Positions 14,201 through 63,100 of a DNA stretch of 64,000 nt are shown one piece after another; the stretch's first letter is position 1; each line of letters begins with the position of its first letter. Below the pieces are notes generated by a model. The model saw only the letters and a program-made list of their open reading frames with translations. It was not told where the DNA came from and made no database searches. The translations under genes and the position numbers were made by a program. The DNA is taken from contig NW_024881327.1 in assembly GCF_018691265.1 (NCBI RefSeq), forward strand, positions 25,661,936 through 25,725,935, written 5' to 3'. Origin of the DNA: Tyto alba. Lineage: Eukaryota > Chordata > Aves > Strigiformes > Tytonidae.

Positions 14201-14871
14201 TCAGGAAACTGGGCAATTGAAGGTCATCTGTAACCATTATTCATAGTTACAGAAGTTTCTGAAAACCACAAGAAAACTGCAGAGTAGGTTTTCATATTTT
14301 TGTTATAGCTTCATTTCTAAACCAGGGCCTAAAAGGTCTGTGCAACTTCTTGTCTTCTGTTGAGACTCAGACCTCCCCACAGGACAAGTAGGAAGTTTCC
14401 TAATCCATGTACAGGAAGAGGGAAATGTTTCATTCTCTTGGTTTCAGCTTACAGTGCAGTAGAATTAAGGATGCTGCTGTCCAGCCTCTCCAGCAATCAC
14501 CATGAACATTTTGCTCCAGGGTGTGACTGGTCGTTCCCCGGTGACTTGGCCAGGCACACCATGTCTCCGTTTACAGACAACCTCCCCAAAGACCTATACT
14601 GCATACAGATGTGAAGGAGAACCAGAAACAAAAAAATCTGGTGGTGGTGCTGCATATGGTACTGATCACTAACTCCATATACACTGTTGTGTTTCTGTGA
14701 TCTTTCTTATTCTCTCCCATGGAGCCTACAAGTATTTTCTTCTCTAGCTAGTAAAGAGAATGGAGGAAGCATCATTCTATAGTGTTCAGTACAAGGGTGG
14801 GATTTTCTTTTCTACTCCTGGCCTAGTGAATGTTACAGTGGAGATTCTCTGAACTGTTCTTGCTGATTGCA

Positions 14872-15193
14872 GAATCACAGAAGAGTTGAGGTCGGAAGGC
14901 ACCTCTGGAGGTTGTATGGGCCAACTTCCCTGCTCAAGCAGGACCACCTAGAGCCAATTGCCCAGGATCACGTCCAGATGGGTTTTTATTATCTTCAAGG
15001 ATGGAGACTCGACAACCTCTCTGGGCAACCTGTGCTCATGCTCAATCACACTCACAGTAAAAAAAAGTGTTTCCTGATGTTCAGAGGGAACTTCATGTGT
15101 TTCAGATTGTGCCCATTGACTCTGGTTCTGTCACTGGGCATCACTGAAAAGAGCCTGGCTCTGTCCTCTTTGTACCCTCCCTTCAGATATTTG
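14872..15193 (-). mobile_element. CR1 LINE, 3' end fragment
   Basis: Clear CR1 3' region read in reverse: aatcacagaagagttgaggt, then ggagactcgacaacctctct, gttcagagggaacttcatgt. About 320 bp, 5'-truncated as CR1 copies usually are, with no open frame. Confidence 0.9.
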
Positions 15194-16521
15194 GTCCATG
15201 ATGGTCCATGGTCCCGATGATCCATGCTGGTAACATCGTACTGTTTTTTCATTATATCTGGTTACAATATTGCTTTGAAGGACAGCTAAAATACATCTTA
15301 AATGCCGTCGTAATGTACTTTTCCATATAAGCTATTGCTTAGAACTGGCACAAGAAATTAATTGAGGGGGAAATGGTCCATGTGACCATGAACAGGAATG
15401 GAGGCAGTAATCATTACAAGCCTTGTAATAAGAAATAGGAGAAAGGTTTTTTTCAGAAAGCAGAGATGCTATATTCTAGATTGCTTCAGAAGGGGAAACA
15501 TTTCAGGAAAATAAAATTAATGATGTGCTAACCGAATAAATACATAAAATAGCTCCTTTGTCTATGCTAAATGAGAATTCATGAATTATTTGTACCAATT
15601 CAGGTACTGAGATACATCAGTATGAAGTCTATTTTGCTTGAATGGGGGGTATCAAGACAGGAGAAAAAAATGGTTCAAAATCATCCACCATCTTGGTATC
15701 TTCTGAAGCATTATTAACAAGTGATGTCAATGCTAATTGTGGCAAAAATTGCACCTCCTAGCTCCTGACAAAATTAGTTTTTAAATGCCTTAATTAGTTT
15801 TAACAAACAGACAGAAGATGTGGGTGGAAGCAAAAAAGGAATTAAAAAGGAAGCTGTTTTAAAAAGGAAACCCTGAAGGAGGGGAGCTCTTCAAGGAAGT
15901 CTGTTGACAGAACAGAAATGTTTACAGACCAAAACAGTCAAGGTCTGTGTCTCATATGAGTTAGTAGGGGTTTTTGGTAGGACAGTTCTAGAAATTTTGC
16001 TTGTACGCTCTGCTCTGTACCTACCATTAAACCATAGATCAACTGTGCTGATGCAAAACCTTATGCAACAGTGGAACAAGTGTGAGCAGGTGAGTCACAG
16101 ATTTCAAACCTGGAGGACCTAAAGAAGAGGGTCTCCCACTGAGATGTGGGGTACCTGCTCAGCAAAGGAAGCATTATGTTTTCTCTTTATGACGCCCCAA
16201 CCCAAGCAGCTATAGGTATCTCACACTACCAGCATGCAGGAGGGGACAAGGGCATGTGTACATGTGTTTAAGCGAAGGAGGAATATTCAGCATCATTGCA
16301 GCCTTTGAGTGGCTCCAACTGACTCTGCAACCATACCCTTAATAACACTGAGATATTTTTGTTCAGCTTTAAGTACTATTCATGACATATAGACTGTATC
16401 AACAGTCTACAAAATCAATCTTCTAGTTGCAGGTTTTTTCAGAATAAATCTGCATCCAAGTTTCCAAGATTCTGTCCCATATATTCACAGGTAAAGAACT
16501 TTCATAATAAATAAACATCAA
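15194..16521. other. Intergenic between CR1 and the solo LTR
   Basis: AT-rich unique-looking sequence. No gene, RNA or repeat recognised. Confidence 0.55.
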
Positions 16522-16526
16522 GGTTT

Positions 16527-17665
16527 TGTGGTGGGTTGACATTGGCTGGACACCAGGTGTCCACCCAAGACACTCTATCACTCCCCTCCTCAACTGGACA
16601 GGGGAGAGAAAACAGAATGAAAGGCTCATGGGTGGAGACAAGGACAGGGAGATCACTCACCAATTACCATCATGGGCAAAACAAACTCAGCTTGGGAAAA
16701 GTAACTTAAATTTATTGCCAATCAAATCAGAATAGAGTAATGAGAAATAAATCTCAAAACAACTTCCCCCCACACCTCCCTTCTTCCCAGACTTAATTTT
16801 ACTCCTGATTTCCTCTACCTCTTCCCCCCATGCAGTGCAGGGGGACAGGGAATGGGGGTTGCAGTCAGTTTATCACACGTTATCTTTGCTGCTCCTTCCT
16901 CCTCAGGGGTAGGACTCCTCACACTCTTCCCCTGCTCCAGCGTGGGGTCCCTCCCACGGGAGACAGTCCTCCACAAACTTCTCCAATGTGACTCCTTCCC
17001 ACGGGCTGCAGCTCTTCACAAACTGCTCCAGTGTGGGTCCCTCCCACGGGGTGCAGTCCTTCAGGAACAGAGTGCTCCAGCGTGGGTCCCCCATGGGGTC
17101 ACAAGTCCTGTCAGCAAACCTGCTCCAGCGTGGGCTTCTCTCGCCATGGGGCCACAGGTCCTGCCAGGAGCCTGCTCCAGCGTGGGCTTCCTACAGGGTC
17201 ACAGCCTCCTTTGGGCACCCACCTGCTCTGGTGTGGGGTCCTCCCCGGGCTGCAGGTGGGTACCTGTTCCCGTGGGCCTCCACGGGCTGCAGGGCACAGC
17301 CTGCCTCGCCATGGCTTTCACCACGGGCTGCAGGGGAATCTCTGCACTGGTGTCTGGAGCAAATCCTTCCCTTCCTTCTTCACTGACCTTGATGTCCGCA
17401 GAGCTGTTGCTTTTACACATTTTCACTCCTCTCTCCAGCTGCAATTGCTCTCCCTCAGTTTTTTTTTTTTTCTCCTTCTTAAATATATTATTCCAGCGGT
17501 GCTACCACCATTGTTGATGGGCTCAGCCTCGGCCAGCAGCAGGCCCACCTTGGAGCCGGCTGGCATTGGCTCTGTTGGACATGGGGGAAGCTTCTAGCAG
17601 CTTCTCACAGAAGCCACCCCTGTAGCCCCCCAGCTACCAAAACCTTGCCATGCAAACTCAATATA
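16527..17665 (-). mobile_element. Solo LTR of a bird endogenous retrovirus (ERVL-like), 1,139 bp
   Basis: Flanked by GGTTT on both sides (16522-16526 and 17666-17670), a 5-bp target-site duplication as ERVL elements make. Read on the minus strand, the far end is CACCACA; the first bases are TA where the family has TG, one decayed base. It holds a TATA-like TATATTTAAG near 17480-17488, a poly(A) signal AATAAA at 16711-16716, and a degenerate tandem array of about 40-bp units with a CTCCAGCGTGGG core. No gag, pol or env follows, so it is a solo LTR. I recognise the family as a common one in bird genomes but cannot assign a database name. Confidence 0.85.
16930..17345. repeat. Degenerate minisatellite inside the solo LTR
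   Basis: Seven or so units of about 40-45 bp, each with a variant of CTCCAGCGTGGGTCCC followed by a CCCACGGG or CACGGGCTGCAG block. The array is part of the LTR family rather than a new expansion, as far as I can tell from memory of other copies. Confidence 0.6.
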
Positions 17666-17756
17666 GGTTTTCTGGCATACATTTTCAAAAATGTTTCAGA
17701 ATGTCAAACCTGACCTCTGTGTGGCGAGTCAAAGAGATTTTCCTTCAACCCAAGAG

Positions 17757-17762
17757 TTTATT
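17757..17762 (-). terminator. KIT: Distal KIT poly(A) signal AATAAA
   Basis: Minus-strand AATAAA (plus tttatt). The other copy nearby is at 17832-17837. The downstream sequence has only a weak GT-rich stretch (minus CACACAGAGG), so cleavage here is likely rather than shown. Confidence 0.6.
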
Positions 17763-17997
17763 AAGTCTTACATGAAAATATGCCATCTTAACATAGTACA
17801 CATTGGTAGCATTTGAATACATATTTACAAGTTTATTTGAACTTTTCTGAACTGCAATTCTACAACCGAGCAACATATCCATAAGTGTTTCATAAACTTT
17901 CAAACACTTACATATTTATACATATAGTTTTTGCATATATATATATAAAAAAATATTTTTGAGACTCAAGGACTGAGAATAGTCAAAAGGACATTAT

Positions 17998-18005
17998 TGC
18001 TACAT
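17998..18005 (-). promoter_or_regulatory. miR-221/222 8-mer site in KIT 3' UTR
   Basis: Minus-strand ATGTAGCA pairs with positions 2-8 of miR-221/222 and has the favoured A opposite position 1. Repression of KIT by miR-221/222 is established in mammals. A weaker TGTAGCT match lies near 19847. Confidence 0.6.
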
Positions 18006-18549
18006 TTCCATATTTACAAAAACAATGCATAAACCCATTCAAAACACCAAGCCATTGCAAAATAAGTTTCAAAAATCCCCAAATTATAAAAATATAAATT
18101 TCAAGAACGAAAAAACCCAAACCTCTTTCAGCTAAGTGTCTGTAAAGTACCGAGACATCTATACTTCTAATAACTAGTTTGTCTACAGTTGCTCTGAAAG
18201 CCAACACGTTACAAAAGAGCTTTTATAGCATTAAACTGAAAATGCTCAACAACAAGTATGCATAAGAGTGCCTCCAAACAACTGGCTAATTTTGGAAAGG
18301 TGCAACAGCCTAAGTAAGTTCAGTGCAAATGGCTAATTTTTGACGTAACTCTGAAAGACAGATTCCTGTAACAATAAACCAAATGCACAGTCACAGAAGG
18401 AGCGTGGTATTCAACATAACCCAAAATATACTACCAGTGTGTGTATTTACAATTATCTTGCATTTGGGAAGTTAGTTACACGTTTAAACTGCATGTAAAC
18501 TCAACCAAAATCCTGGTAAAGTGTAAGTTACATAGTGCTTAAGTGCATT

Positions 18550-18560
18550 GTAAATAAATA
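18550..18560 (-). promoter_or_regulatory. AU-rich element in KIT 3' UTR
   Basis: Minus-strand TATTTATTTACA contains overlapping ATTTA pentamers, the core of an AU-rich mRNA decay element. Function is inferred from the motif only. Confidence 0.4.
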
Positions 18561-19955
18561 GGTGCTCAACTAGTACTCTGCCTCTAACAAATGATTCTCT
18601 CGATGCCTTTACAAATTTCTAGGGGGCAGAAACAAAGGAAGGAAAAAAACTATCAGTTTTTCCATGGGAAGAAAAGGGCTCAGAAGATACTTGAGCACTA
18701 CCCTGGACTCAACAGATACTGACCCCAAAGCCTCACGCCTGTCAAACAAGACTGAAGGGATTATTTCTTTTATCCCATTTATAAATTCAGTGCTTCCCAG
18801 TAAGGCTGTTCTTCATTATGATCTCTGGACTACTACAGAAAGATGAAATGACTTGGGGCAGGGGAAAATCCCCCTTTCTGGCTAGCACGATCCAAGCCTG
18901 CCTGTAAGAAAGATTCACCTGGCTGGGACAACATAAATAACAGGCCCCCAGGAGAGAATATTTTGCCTCTGCTCTAACTTATCTAAGATGACTCATTAAA
19001 CAGCCTCTCCTCCAGCCAGGGAGTTTATAGGAAACAGCCCTCCTCCTCTATTTTGACCAACCTGGCAGGACCCACCTATCTTTGGTGAACACTTTTGGAC
19101 ACAGCTATTAGCAAAACAAGCATCGAAGCCCTCAGGCTCCCAAGGCAGAGGGGCATGGGAGCGGTTCAGGCTCTGTGGTAGGGTGAGACCCGGCGATGGG
19201 CAGCTCCATCCCTGGCAGGGAACTGGCCAGTGGGAAACAGTGCATAAACCAATGGAAACCTTGTGACTGGTTTGCAAGGCTGACAGCGCAGGTGGGAAAT
19301 AAAGATGAAGATCCACACTCTTCTCCCCTCCTCTGGTTCAAACCCCAGAGCTCCCAGGAGGGTTTGTTGCTGTGCAGACCAACTATGGAAGGGTATTGGT
19401 CCCTTCACCTCTCTTGCCCAGGTACATACAGCACCCTTGCTGGTCTCCAACCTACACCTGCCTGGGAAACTTTGCAGGCTTGACTGGACATGGAAAGGTG
19501 TTTGCAAAGCCATTAGCTTCATATTAGTTTATTTCTTAAATTCAGCAAAACAAAATTAACTAGAAAATGACTGTATGCCTTCCAGGCATGGATCCAGAGA
19601 AGGATCACTGCAGATTTGACTTAATCTGCAGTCCTCTTGTTTCACACCCTGGCTCAGGATTTCTTTTGCTCGTTGTTTTTTTTTTTCTTCAGATCTGGCT
19701 CTCTACTGCAAATACACACAATATAGCAAAATATATACAGCTTCAGTTAACATTGCAATGACGCCTGTAACCGTGCTCAGCAGATTAAGTTTATGTGTAA
19801 CAGTGTGTGGTAAAGGACAGTATTACAACAACGTTTCAGCTACACAGTGGTAGTAGTGAGTAAAAGTAAGAGAAATTATTGAAATCGTCCCTCTCTCACC
19901 CCCTACACGATATAAACAGCTAATACATCTGGGCTCCTCTTCTTCCAGATGTCAT

Positions 19956-56477
<36,522 letters not shown>

Positions 56478-57439
56478 CTGCAGAAAAAAAAAAAAAAAAA
56501 GCACAAAATACAATGCCTGTAAATACAACATTTTTTTTTCTGCAGCAAAATTGTTATTTATAGTTGTGTATGTGCAGTCAATATTTTGGGAGTTATTTCT
56601 TAAAAATACTAAGCTGCAATGGCACTGTGCAATTCTACAGATACCTTTTGGGTTGTAAGACCTTTGGCACGCAGAGCAAATAACCACTGCAAATGGAAAC
56701 TGGCCTTTAAAAAACCATTTGAAACTAGTTTCAGAAGCAACAGTTTCTGCAATGGTTTGGCTTTTGAATGGGAACAGACTCAAGCTATTTAAAAATTAAA
56801 TTCAAGAACATATGAGCCTGATTCTACATGGCAGCACTTTTAATCATTCTTTGTCATTTACTCAGTATGTTGCCAAGAACTGAAGTTTCCTTGCTCAACC
56901 GTTATCTTTTTTTAACTGCTCTCTCATGTATTCAGAAGCTCGACTCACACTCCTATATTAGAAGTGTCCAGTTTAATGAAAGCATCAGTACATGCTTTCC
57001 ATACTTGCTTATTTCTTTAGTTGAAGTGATAATTTGTCATTTCTTACCTCCAAAACAATTTCATGTCAATGCTACCAAATTAGTTCACTGAGGCACCAAT
57101 ATCCCAGTCACCAAAGCTGCTCTAAATGACCTCTTAGCTTCTTTTTCACTGAATACACCATAAAACACATTTTAGAATGTTCTCAGAAAATAAAGCTGTG
57201 TAAAATAAGCAGCTTCAACCCACAATTCCCAATTACTTCCCAATTTACACTGCATACTCAGAGATAGAAACACATTTAGGCTTCTCTGGCTCCACTGTTA
57301 AGTCAAGCAGGGGGGTGCTGAGTTAGCACACCCCTAACGTGAAAGTCTTAGTGAACCTACAAAATGGAATGGAGTTCATAGCCGAAAATGCAGATAAATT
57401 CTAACTGCTATGGACCTATTTGAACATTAGGAGAACATA

Positions 57440-58110
57440 CACAAATATTGAGGTGGTCTTGCAGGAACAAACCCTTTCCCTTTCAGAGTAGCTCTTTAGT
57501 CCTACAAGCAATCCTTAGATTACAATAACTGTGCTGTTAGCTAATGTCCCTCTCATGTGAAGCACAGTTGTACAAGACTGTACAACATCCATATGTAGTA
57601 GCAGAGTCATGCCACTGAAAATACTACTTGCATTCAAAAACACACTCTGCAGCTCTGTTCAGAGGCTGAATTTCCCTACCCACACAGATAACAACAGACG
57701 TTCAAGCAAAACAATCGGATAATTAGTTGGAATGAGGTTATATACTCCAGACTTAATTCACTCATCTCACAGCTTTAGTTGTTCTTAAGGTATATACTGG
57801 ATTAAAGACCAGGTCAGGTAACTGCTCTTCTTCCTGACAAGTCCACCACAGAGTAGGAAGCAAAGGATGGTGAAACCAGCTGCAGAGCCTAATTAATTTG
57901 TTTGTGGTCTGGGTTTTGGAGAGAGCCCTTTTTCTCTCCCCATCTCCCTCAGATTAAAATGTATCAGTGCTAAACCTGACAGGCAATCATTTTTCCAGCG
58001 CCACCAGAAATTTTTCACAAGGTCTGCTAACTTTGCATATACGCTTCCATGACTGAACACATTAAACAACCATCCTAGAAATAAAGATTGCAAGAAAAAG
58101 GGAGAAAAAA
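57440..58110. repeat. Local duplication, unit A (KIT intron 1)
   Basis: Direct-orientation partner of 59440-60180. The core 57626-57900 is about 97 percent identical to the partner, with sequences such as cagataacaacagacgttca in both; on either side the likeness falls to roughly 60-75 percent with indels. Confidence 0.8.
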
Positions 58111-58677
58111 AAAAACCCTTTCATTTCAGTTCTGCTACCTCAAAGTGCAGGTGTGAGCTTGAGCTTTGACAGAGCAGCTCAAAGAAGGAGAGTGCAAGTC
58201 TAAGGTCTCAAAAGGCAGGTCCCAGCCAGCAGTGGCTCAGCAGTCAGGAGAGCTGGAAAACCCCTTTGTCCTGGACATAGAGGTGCCTGACACCAGGGTA
58301 GAGGCAAGGAGACCTCTGATCTGCAAATCCCTCAGATCACTGCCAGCAACTTTTGGCACCTGAGAATGCAGAGGGCAAAGACCTCTGAGGTCTTATGAAA
58401 GATCATGCAGGTCTTTCATGGGGATGTCTTTGGAAAACTTCTCTGCTGCTTTCCACAGACCACGGGGGTACTTCAAGCGACAAATGACATGAGCTACACA
58501 AAACAGCAAAAGTCCAACGTGTTATACCCACTCTGGCACTAGGTCCTCAGATGAGTCAGGGGAGGCTGGGAAAGCAGAAGATGGGAACACCTTTCACTGG
58601 CATCACTCTCTGCCTCAGCTAACAAGGTCTCAGCCTGGTCCCTGCCCAGGGAGGTGTACGTGTGGCCAGGCTGGAAT

Positions 58678-59384
58678 AGCCCCCGCTGCCCACCCCCTTG
58701 CTCCACCACCGAGGAGCATGGCACTGAGCAGGTCACACAGCCCCGAGCAGGTCACACAGCCCCAGACACGGAGCAAACACCAATGTGTCTTCGCATCACG
58801 CCACGGGGCAGCCCTCCCTCACCAGCACGAGGGGTGGTGCCCCTGAAAGCACAAACCCAACCAACACGGCCCCTACCTTTCAAAAACAGCTCTCCTTTCA
58901 ACAACAGAAACCCAACGGGACACCTCGGCTGCGTGAGCAGAAACGCCCTTGCAGCCAACAGAAACTCCTGGCGCACAACCCACGCGTGTGCACCGACAGG
59001 GGATGCTCCCCTCCAGACCTCACCACAGCCCTTGCGCCACGCACACGCCTTAGCAGAGACACACTCTCAGCTGCAGCGAGGGGTTACTTCATTCAAAGAG
59101 CCCCAGAGCTACGTGGAGAACAAACTCATTTACTTGCCCCTGAGGAAATGCCGAGACAGCCTGGCTTGCTGAATCGCTCCCTCCACTTCTCTCCTGGGTA
59201 TTTATACAGCACATTAATGACACACGGGGTAACCGTAGGCTCCAAAATGCTCAGACAAAACCAGTCTGTAATGTACTGCACAGCCAGGCATCAGGCTTCT
59301 GCTTCCCAAATCCACCTCACCACCCAACCGTAGGGCATGAGGGTGCATGAAGGACAAAGGCAGGGCATCATCAACAAGTTTGCA
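58678..59384 (-). repeat. Element X copy 2 (KIT intron 1), about 707 bp
   Basis: Same sequence as 50824-51674 except for the 142-bp gap and a handful of single-base changes (for example caatgtg for caacgtg, ctaccttt for ctactttt, ctgcgtgag for ctgagtgag), so about 99 percent alike. TATAAATA at 59199-59206 on the minus strand. No target-site duplication is evident at either copy. Confidence 0.8.
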
Positions 59385-59439
59385 GAGGAAAGGAACGCAC
59401 TGGAGGTAGCAGTGCATAGATTAATGTCATAACTCACCT

Positions 59440-60180
59440 ACTAAATGAGTGCAAATCTGTCAAACCATACACATTGCTGCAGTGTGTGCAATTGTTGATG
59501 GGTGCTGCAGCAACGAACCCTTCCCCTTCCGAAGGCTTGCTCTTTAGTCATACAAGTAACCATCACCCCGTGCCCTCCTAATGCATAGCACAGTATTGCA
59601 CAGTTGGACTGGATGGATAGTAGCCATGCCTGAGCCAGGGAGGGGGAGAACATTTCTCAAAAACCAGTACCACTTGCATGCAAAAACACACTCTGCAGCT
59701 CCGTTCAGAGGCTGAATTTCCCTACCCACACAGATAACAACAGACGTTCAAGCAAAACAATCGGATAATTAGTTGGAATGAGGTTATATACTCCAGACTT
59801 AATTCACTCATCTCACAGCTTTATTTGTTCTTAAGGTATATACTGGATTAAAGACCAGGTCAGGTAACTGCTCTTCTTCCTGACAAATCCACCACAGAGT
59901 AGGAAGCAAAGGATGATGAGACCACCTGCAGAGCCTAATTAATTTGTTGGTGGTCTGCGTTTTGGAGAGAACCCTCATGCACTCTTCATCTCCCTTGGAT
60001 TAAGATTTATTTAGCAATGTTAAACCAAACAGGCAGTCCACCAGTACCTGTTTCTCCAGTGGCACCAGAAATTTTCTGCAGGAGGTCCACTAATCCTCTA
60101 CACAAAATCATATGACTGATCATATAAAAAAGCATCCTGGAAATAATAATTGCCAGAAAGATTGCAAAAAAACCCATAAT
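59440..60180. repeat. Local duplication, unit B (KIT intron 1)
   Basis: Partner of 57440-58110, about 2 kb away in the same orientation. Element X copy 2 lies immediately before it. Core of high identity 59672-59945. Confidence 0.8.
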
Positions 60181-63100
60181 TTCATATTTTTACATAATGC
60201 TTGTGGCACTTACCTACTTTTTCCCCTAGTACTCATCCTACCCATTCAGGTTAGGAGTCCAAAATTTTGCAACACTTATTATCAGGACTTTCTAGCAAGT
60301 TGTTTGAAAGTTTTTAAAGGTGGCAAACAACACAGCAGAGAGTGGTTCCTTCCAGAAGCACAAGAAATCAGTTACATACTGGAGCTGGGGAAAGCAAGGC
60401 AAAGAGGGAACAAGCACACTGTGGAACTCCACAACAAAAGCCACGATATTTCAGTTGAAACCATTGCTCCTATTTACAGACAATCTTGATATGGTTTCTT
60501 TTATGCAGCCTACAAATTGTCAGCAAAACAATTTACACATTTAATTAATGCCTCATGAAAAGGATTCCCACAATGTAAAGGGTTTTTTTGTTGCCTTCTG
60601 AAAATAATGTATCTTCAAGAAAAGTATGGCAGTGTAAGGACAACAGGTTGTAAACACCAGGACTATCAGATATGCTTGATATTATGCACCTAAATATCAC
60701 CTGTCTTAAAAAAAAAAAAAGAATTAAAACAGTTCTTAGAAAATGGGATACACTTTGTTATCTTCTTTTTGGAGGAATAATTAAGTAACAGAAATCTGGG
60801 AGTTTAACCAACAACTTGTAATCCAGTGTACTAATCTGCCCAGCACGTGTCCATCTGCTCTCTCTTGATCTTTCCTCAGCCTGCTAACACCTCAGGTCTG
60901 AGACTGCTCTATTTGTACCACACCTGAGGCATGGCAGGGCTCTTCCAGGTCCACTGTTGGTGTTGCACATTCCAGTAACACCAGTCATGAGCATGTAACC
61001 AAAACCATGACACCAACACTAATAATTCGAGAATCAGTTGTGTTGGCAGGATATACACCAGGGGTGGTAAGAGACCTCCAACTGCCAAACCCTGTGGGAT
61101 ATGGCAACTGCTGCCTCCTCCCAGGGCTCCGTGTTCACCCCAGGCTCTCCCCAAACACTGCATAGCCAGAGTACTACACTGGGGTTATGGACGACCCTCT
61201 GGAGTTGTCCTCAAGGGCAACTAGCAGGTACTTATTATAGGCTAGCAAAATGTGGTGATAATGGCAAATATTTAATAATTAACAATGCAAAAACCCCCAT
61301 AAAATAAATTGCAAAGATCAGAGTAGGACAGCCCAAGATACATTTTGGATGTTCTAAATTTGTGTCCCACAGCTGAAAAGAGTAACTTCCACTACCTAGC
61401 TTATCCTTGTAATATAACAAATTTGAGTTAAAAACTACAATGCTGGGATCACTTGTGAACAAGGCTGTGTAACTGAAAAAAAAGCAGCAGAATATATGAA
61501 TATATTACAAGCAGCTTCCTAAGACCTAAAAATGAAGGGAGGAGGAGGAAAGAGAGGAAGTACAGCAGTTGTGACTTCTACATGCAGAAGGAACATCTGG
61601 AAAACAGGGCTGGAGGAATTAGAAAATGAAATAGCTCTAGATAATGCTGATAGGAAATGCAGGTCAAATTGCAGGGATATGATTAAGGACAGCAGAATGT
61701 TCCTGTAACAATTAAGGGATGTGCAAACAAAAAAAAAAATTTGGCTAAGGAGTGCACCATCCTGGGAAAATATATGTGGTTTATGCCGGAGCTTTTCAGC
61801 CTCAGACACAACACTGCTGTAGCACGGAAAAACACATCAGGTGCAAGTCCACATCACGCTCACAAACAACTGGAAACCATCACCAGCTGCCAAGCAAACA
61901 ACGGGCGTGGGACTGCCATGGAATAAGACGAAGAGTCAAACCCTGTGGATTTTATTCCCAGCTCTGCCACAGATTTCCTGCACAACCTCAGGCCAACAGG
62001 TTAGTCCCTCTGTGGCCATTTCCTCTTTCCACTCTTATCTAAACATTAAAAGGAACAAGAAGTTTGTGGCAGCTCTATAACACAACAGATTGCTTTCAAA
62101 GAAACAAAACAAAACAAAACCCCCTTTTGCCTTATCCTACCTGCTTCCACATTAAACTTATCTCAAACATCTCCCAAGACAGGAGCAGAGCCCAGCTGCA
62201 CAGTACAGCCACAACCCGCTCACATCTAGTACCAGCCTTTCTGCCAAGCCCAAGGGACTGGCAGTGACCTGCTAGCAGGTTCATTGCTACCCAGCAAGAG
62301 CAGATCCCTCTCCCAGGGCTGGCACGCACTGCCAGGGCACGGCAGGCTCCTTTGAGCTTCTGCCCCTTCACTTTGGGGTTGGCCACAACCTTCATCGTCA
62401 CCAGCAGTCCCCATGTGAGCTGTACAAACACTGCACAACGAAAACAACATGATTTCTAAACCAGTTAACATTTTTCTATGACAAACGCAAGGAGGAGCTA
62501 AACTTCAAGGGACAAAATGTCCAAAACTTTCACGTAAGATTGTGGTGATTGGGTACAATTAGAGATACTGCTTTCTTTTTGGTGCCTATTCATTCTGGGT
62601 ACTGGGTTCATCTCAAGGGCTATCACACAGACCTTACTCACCGCATTTTTCAGTTTCTCATCTACAACAACATAAGAGAGCAAAAACAAGAGATACGCTT
62701 TATCAGTTAAAGTAGTGGCACTGCTGTAGATGCAATGGTCTAGGGATATCAGCAAGACATGGCTTGCAGGGAGGCAATATCCTCTTTCAGCATACCCAGA
62801 ACTGCTGGAAAAAATGAACATGTTTTCAGACATACAAGTCAGCTGCAGGCCTGAAAGAAAAGCAGAAACTACTCTTTTACACGTGTAGAAGTCCTAGTCA
62901 GAAGTCTGCCCAGTCTTCTCTGCAGTATTAGTTGGTATAACTGAAGAGTATTGCCTTTCCAACTCTGTCTCTTATTTGTTAAAGCCACTATGACGCTTGG
63001 CATACACTATGATGGAGATGAATTTAAGACCTTTTCAATTATATTCTCTTTGTCCTGCCATTTCATGCCCCAATGAAACAAATGAAGTGCCCAACTCATG

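Larger units (their letters stand above)
3223..14871. other. Intergenic, downstream of KIT
   Basis: Holds the microsatellite, AT-rich tract, old CR1 piece and inverted repeat listed separately. A GC-richer stretch at about 9400-9950 could be a decayed LTR, but I recognise no family and found no paired ends. The convergent neighbour expected from bird and mammal synteny (KDR) is not visible. Confidence 0.55.
17740..19955 (-). other. KIT: KIT 3' untranslated region
   Basis: About 2.2 kb from the stop codon to the distal poly(A) signal, close to the length of the human KIT 3' UTR. No interspersed repeat is recognised inside it, while an LTR starts about 75 bp beyond its end. The far end is set by the signal at 17757-17762; the exact cleavage base is a guess of about 15-25 nt further. 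A second AATAAA, at 17832-17837, could give a slightly shorter form. Confidence 0.75.

Noticed and set aside
1..16526. 3' end of KDR, the expected convergent neighbour of KIT
   Set aside because: No kinase or VEGF-receptor tail sequence appears on the plus strand; the intergenic gap is longer than the window.
16852..17517. Open frame of 221 codons on the plus strand
   Set aside because: It lies wholly inside the solo LTR and arises from its GC-rich tandem repeat; no protein family matches.
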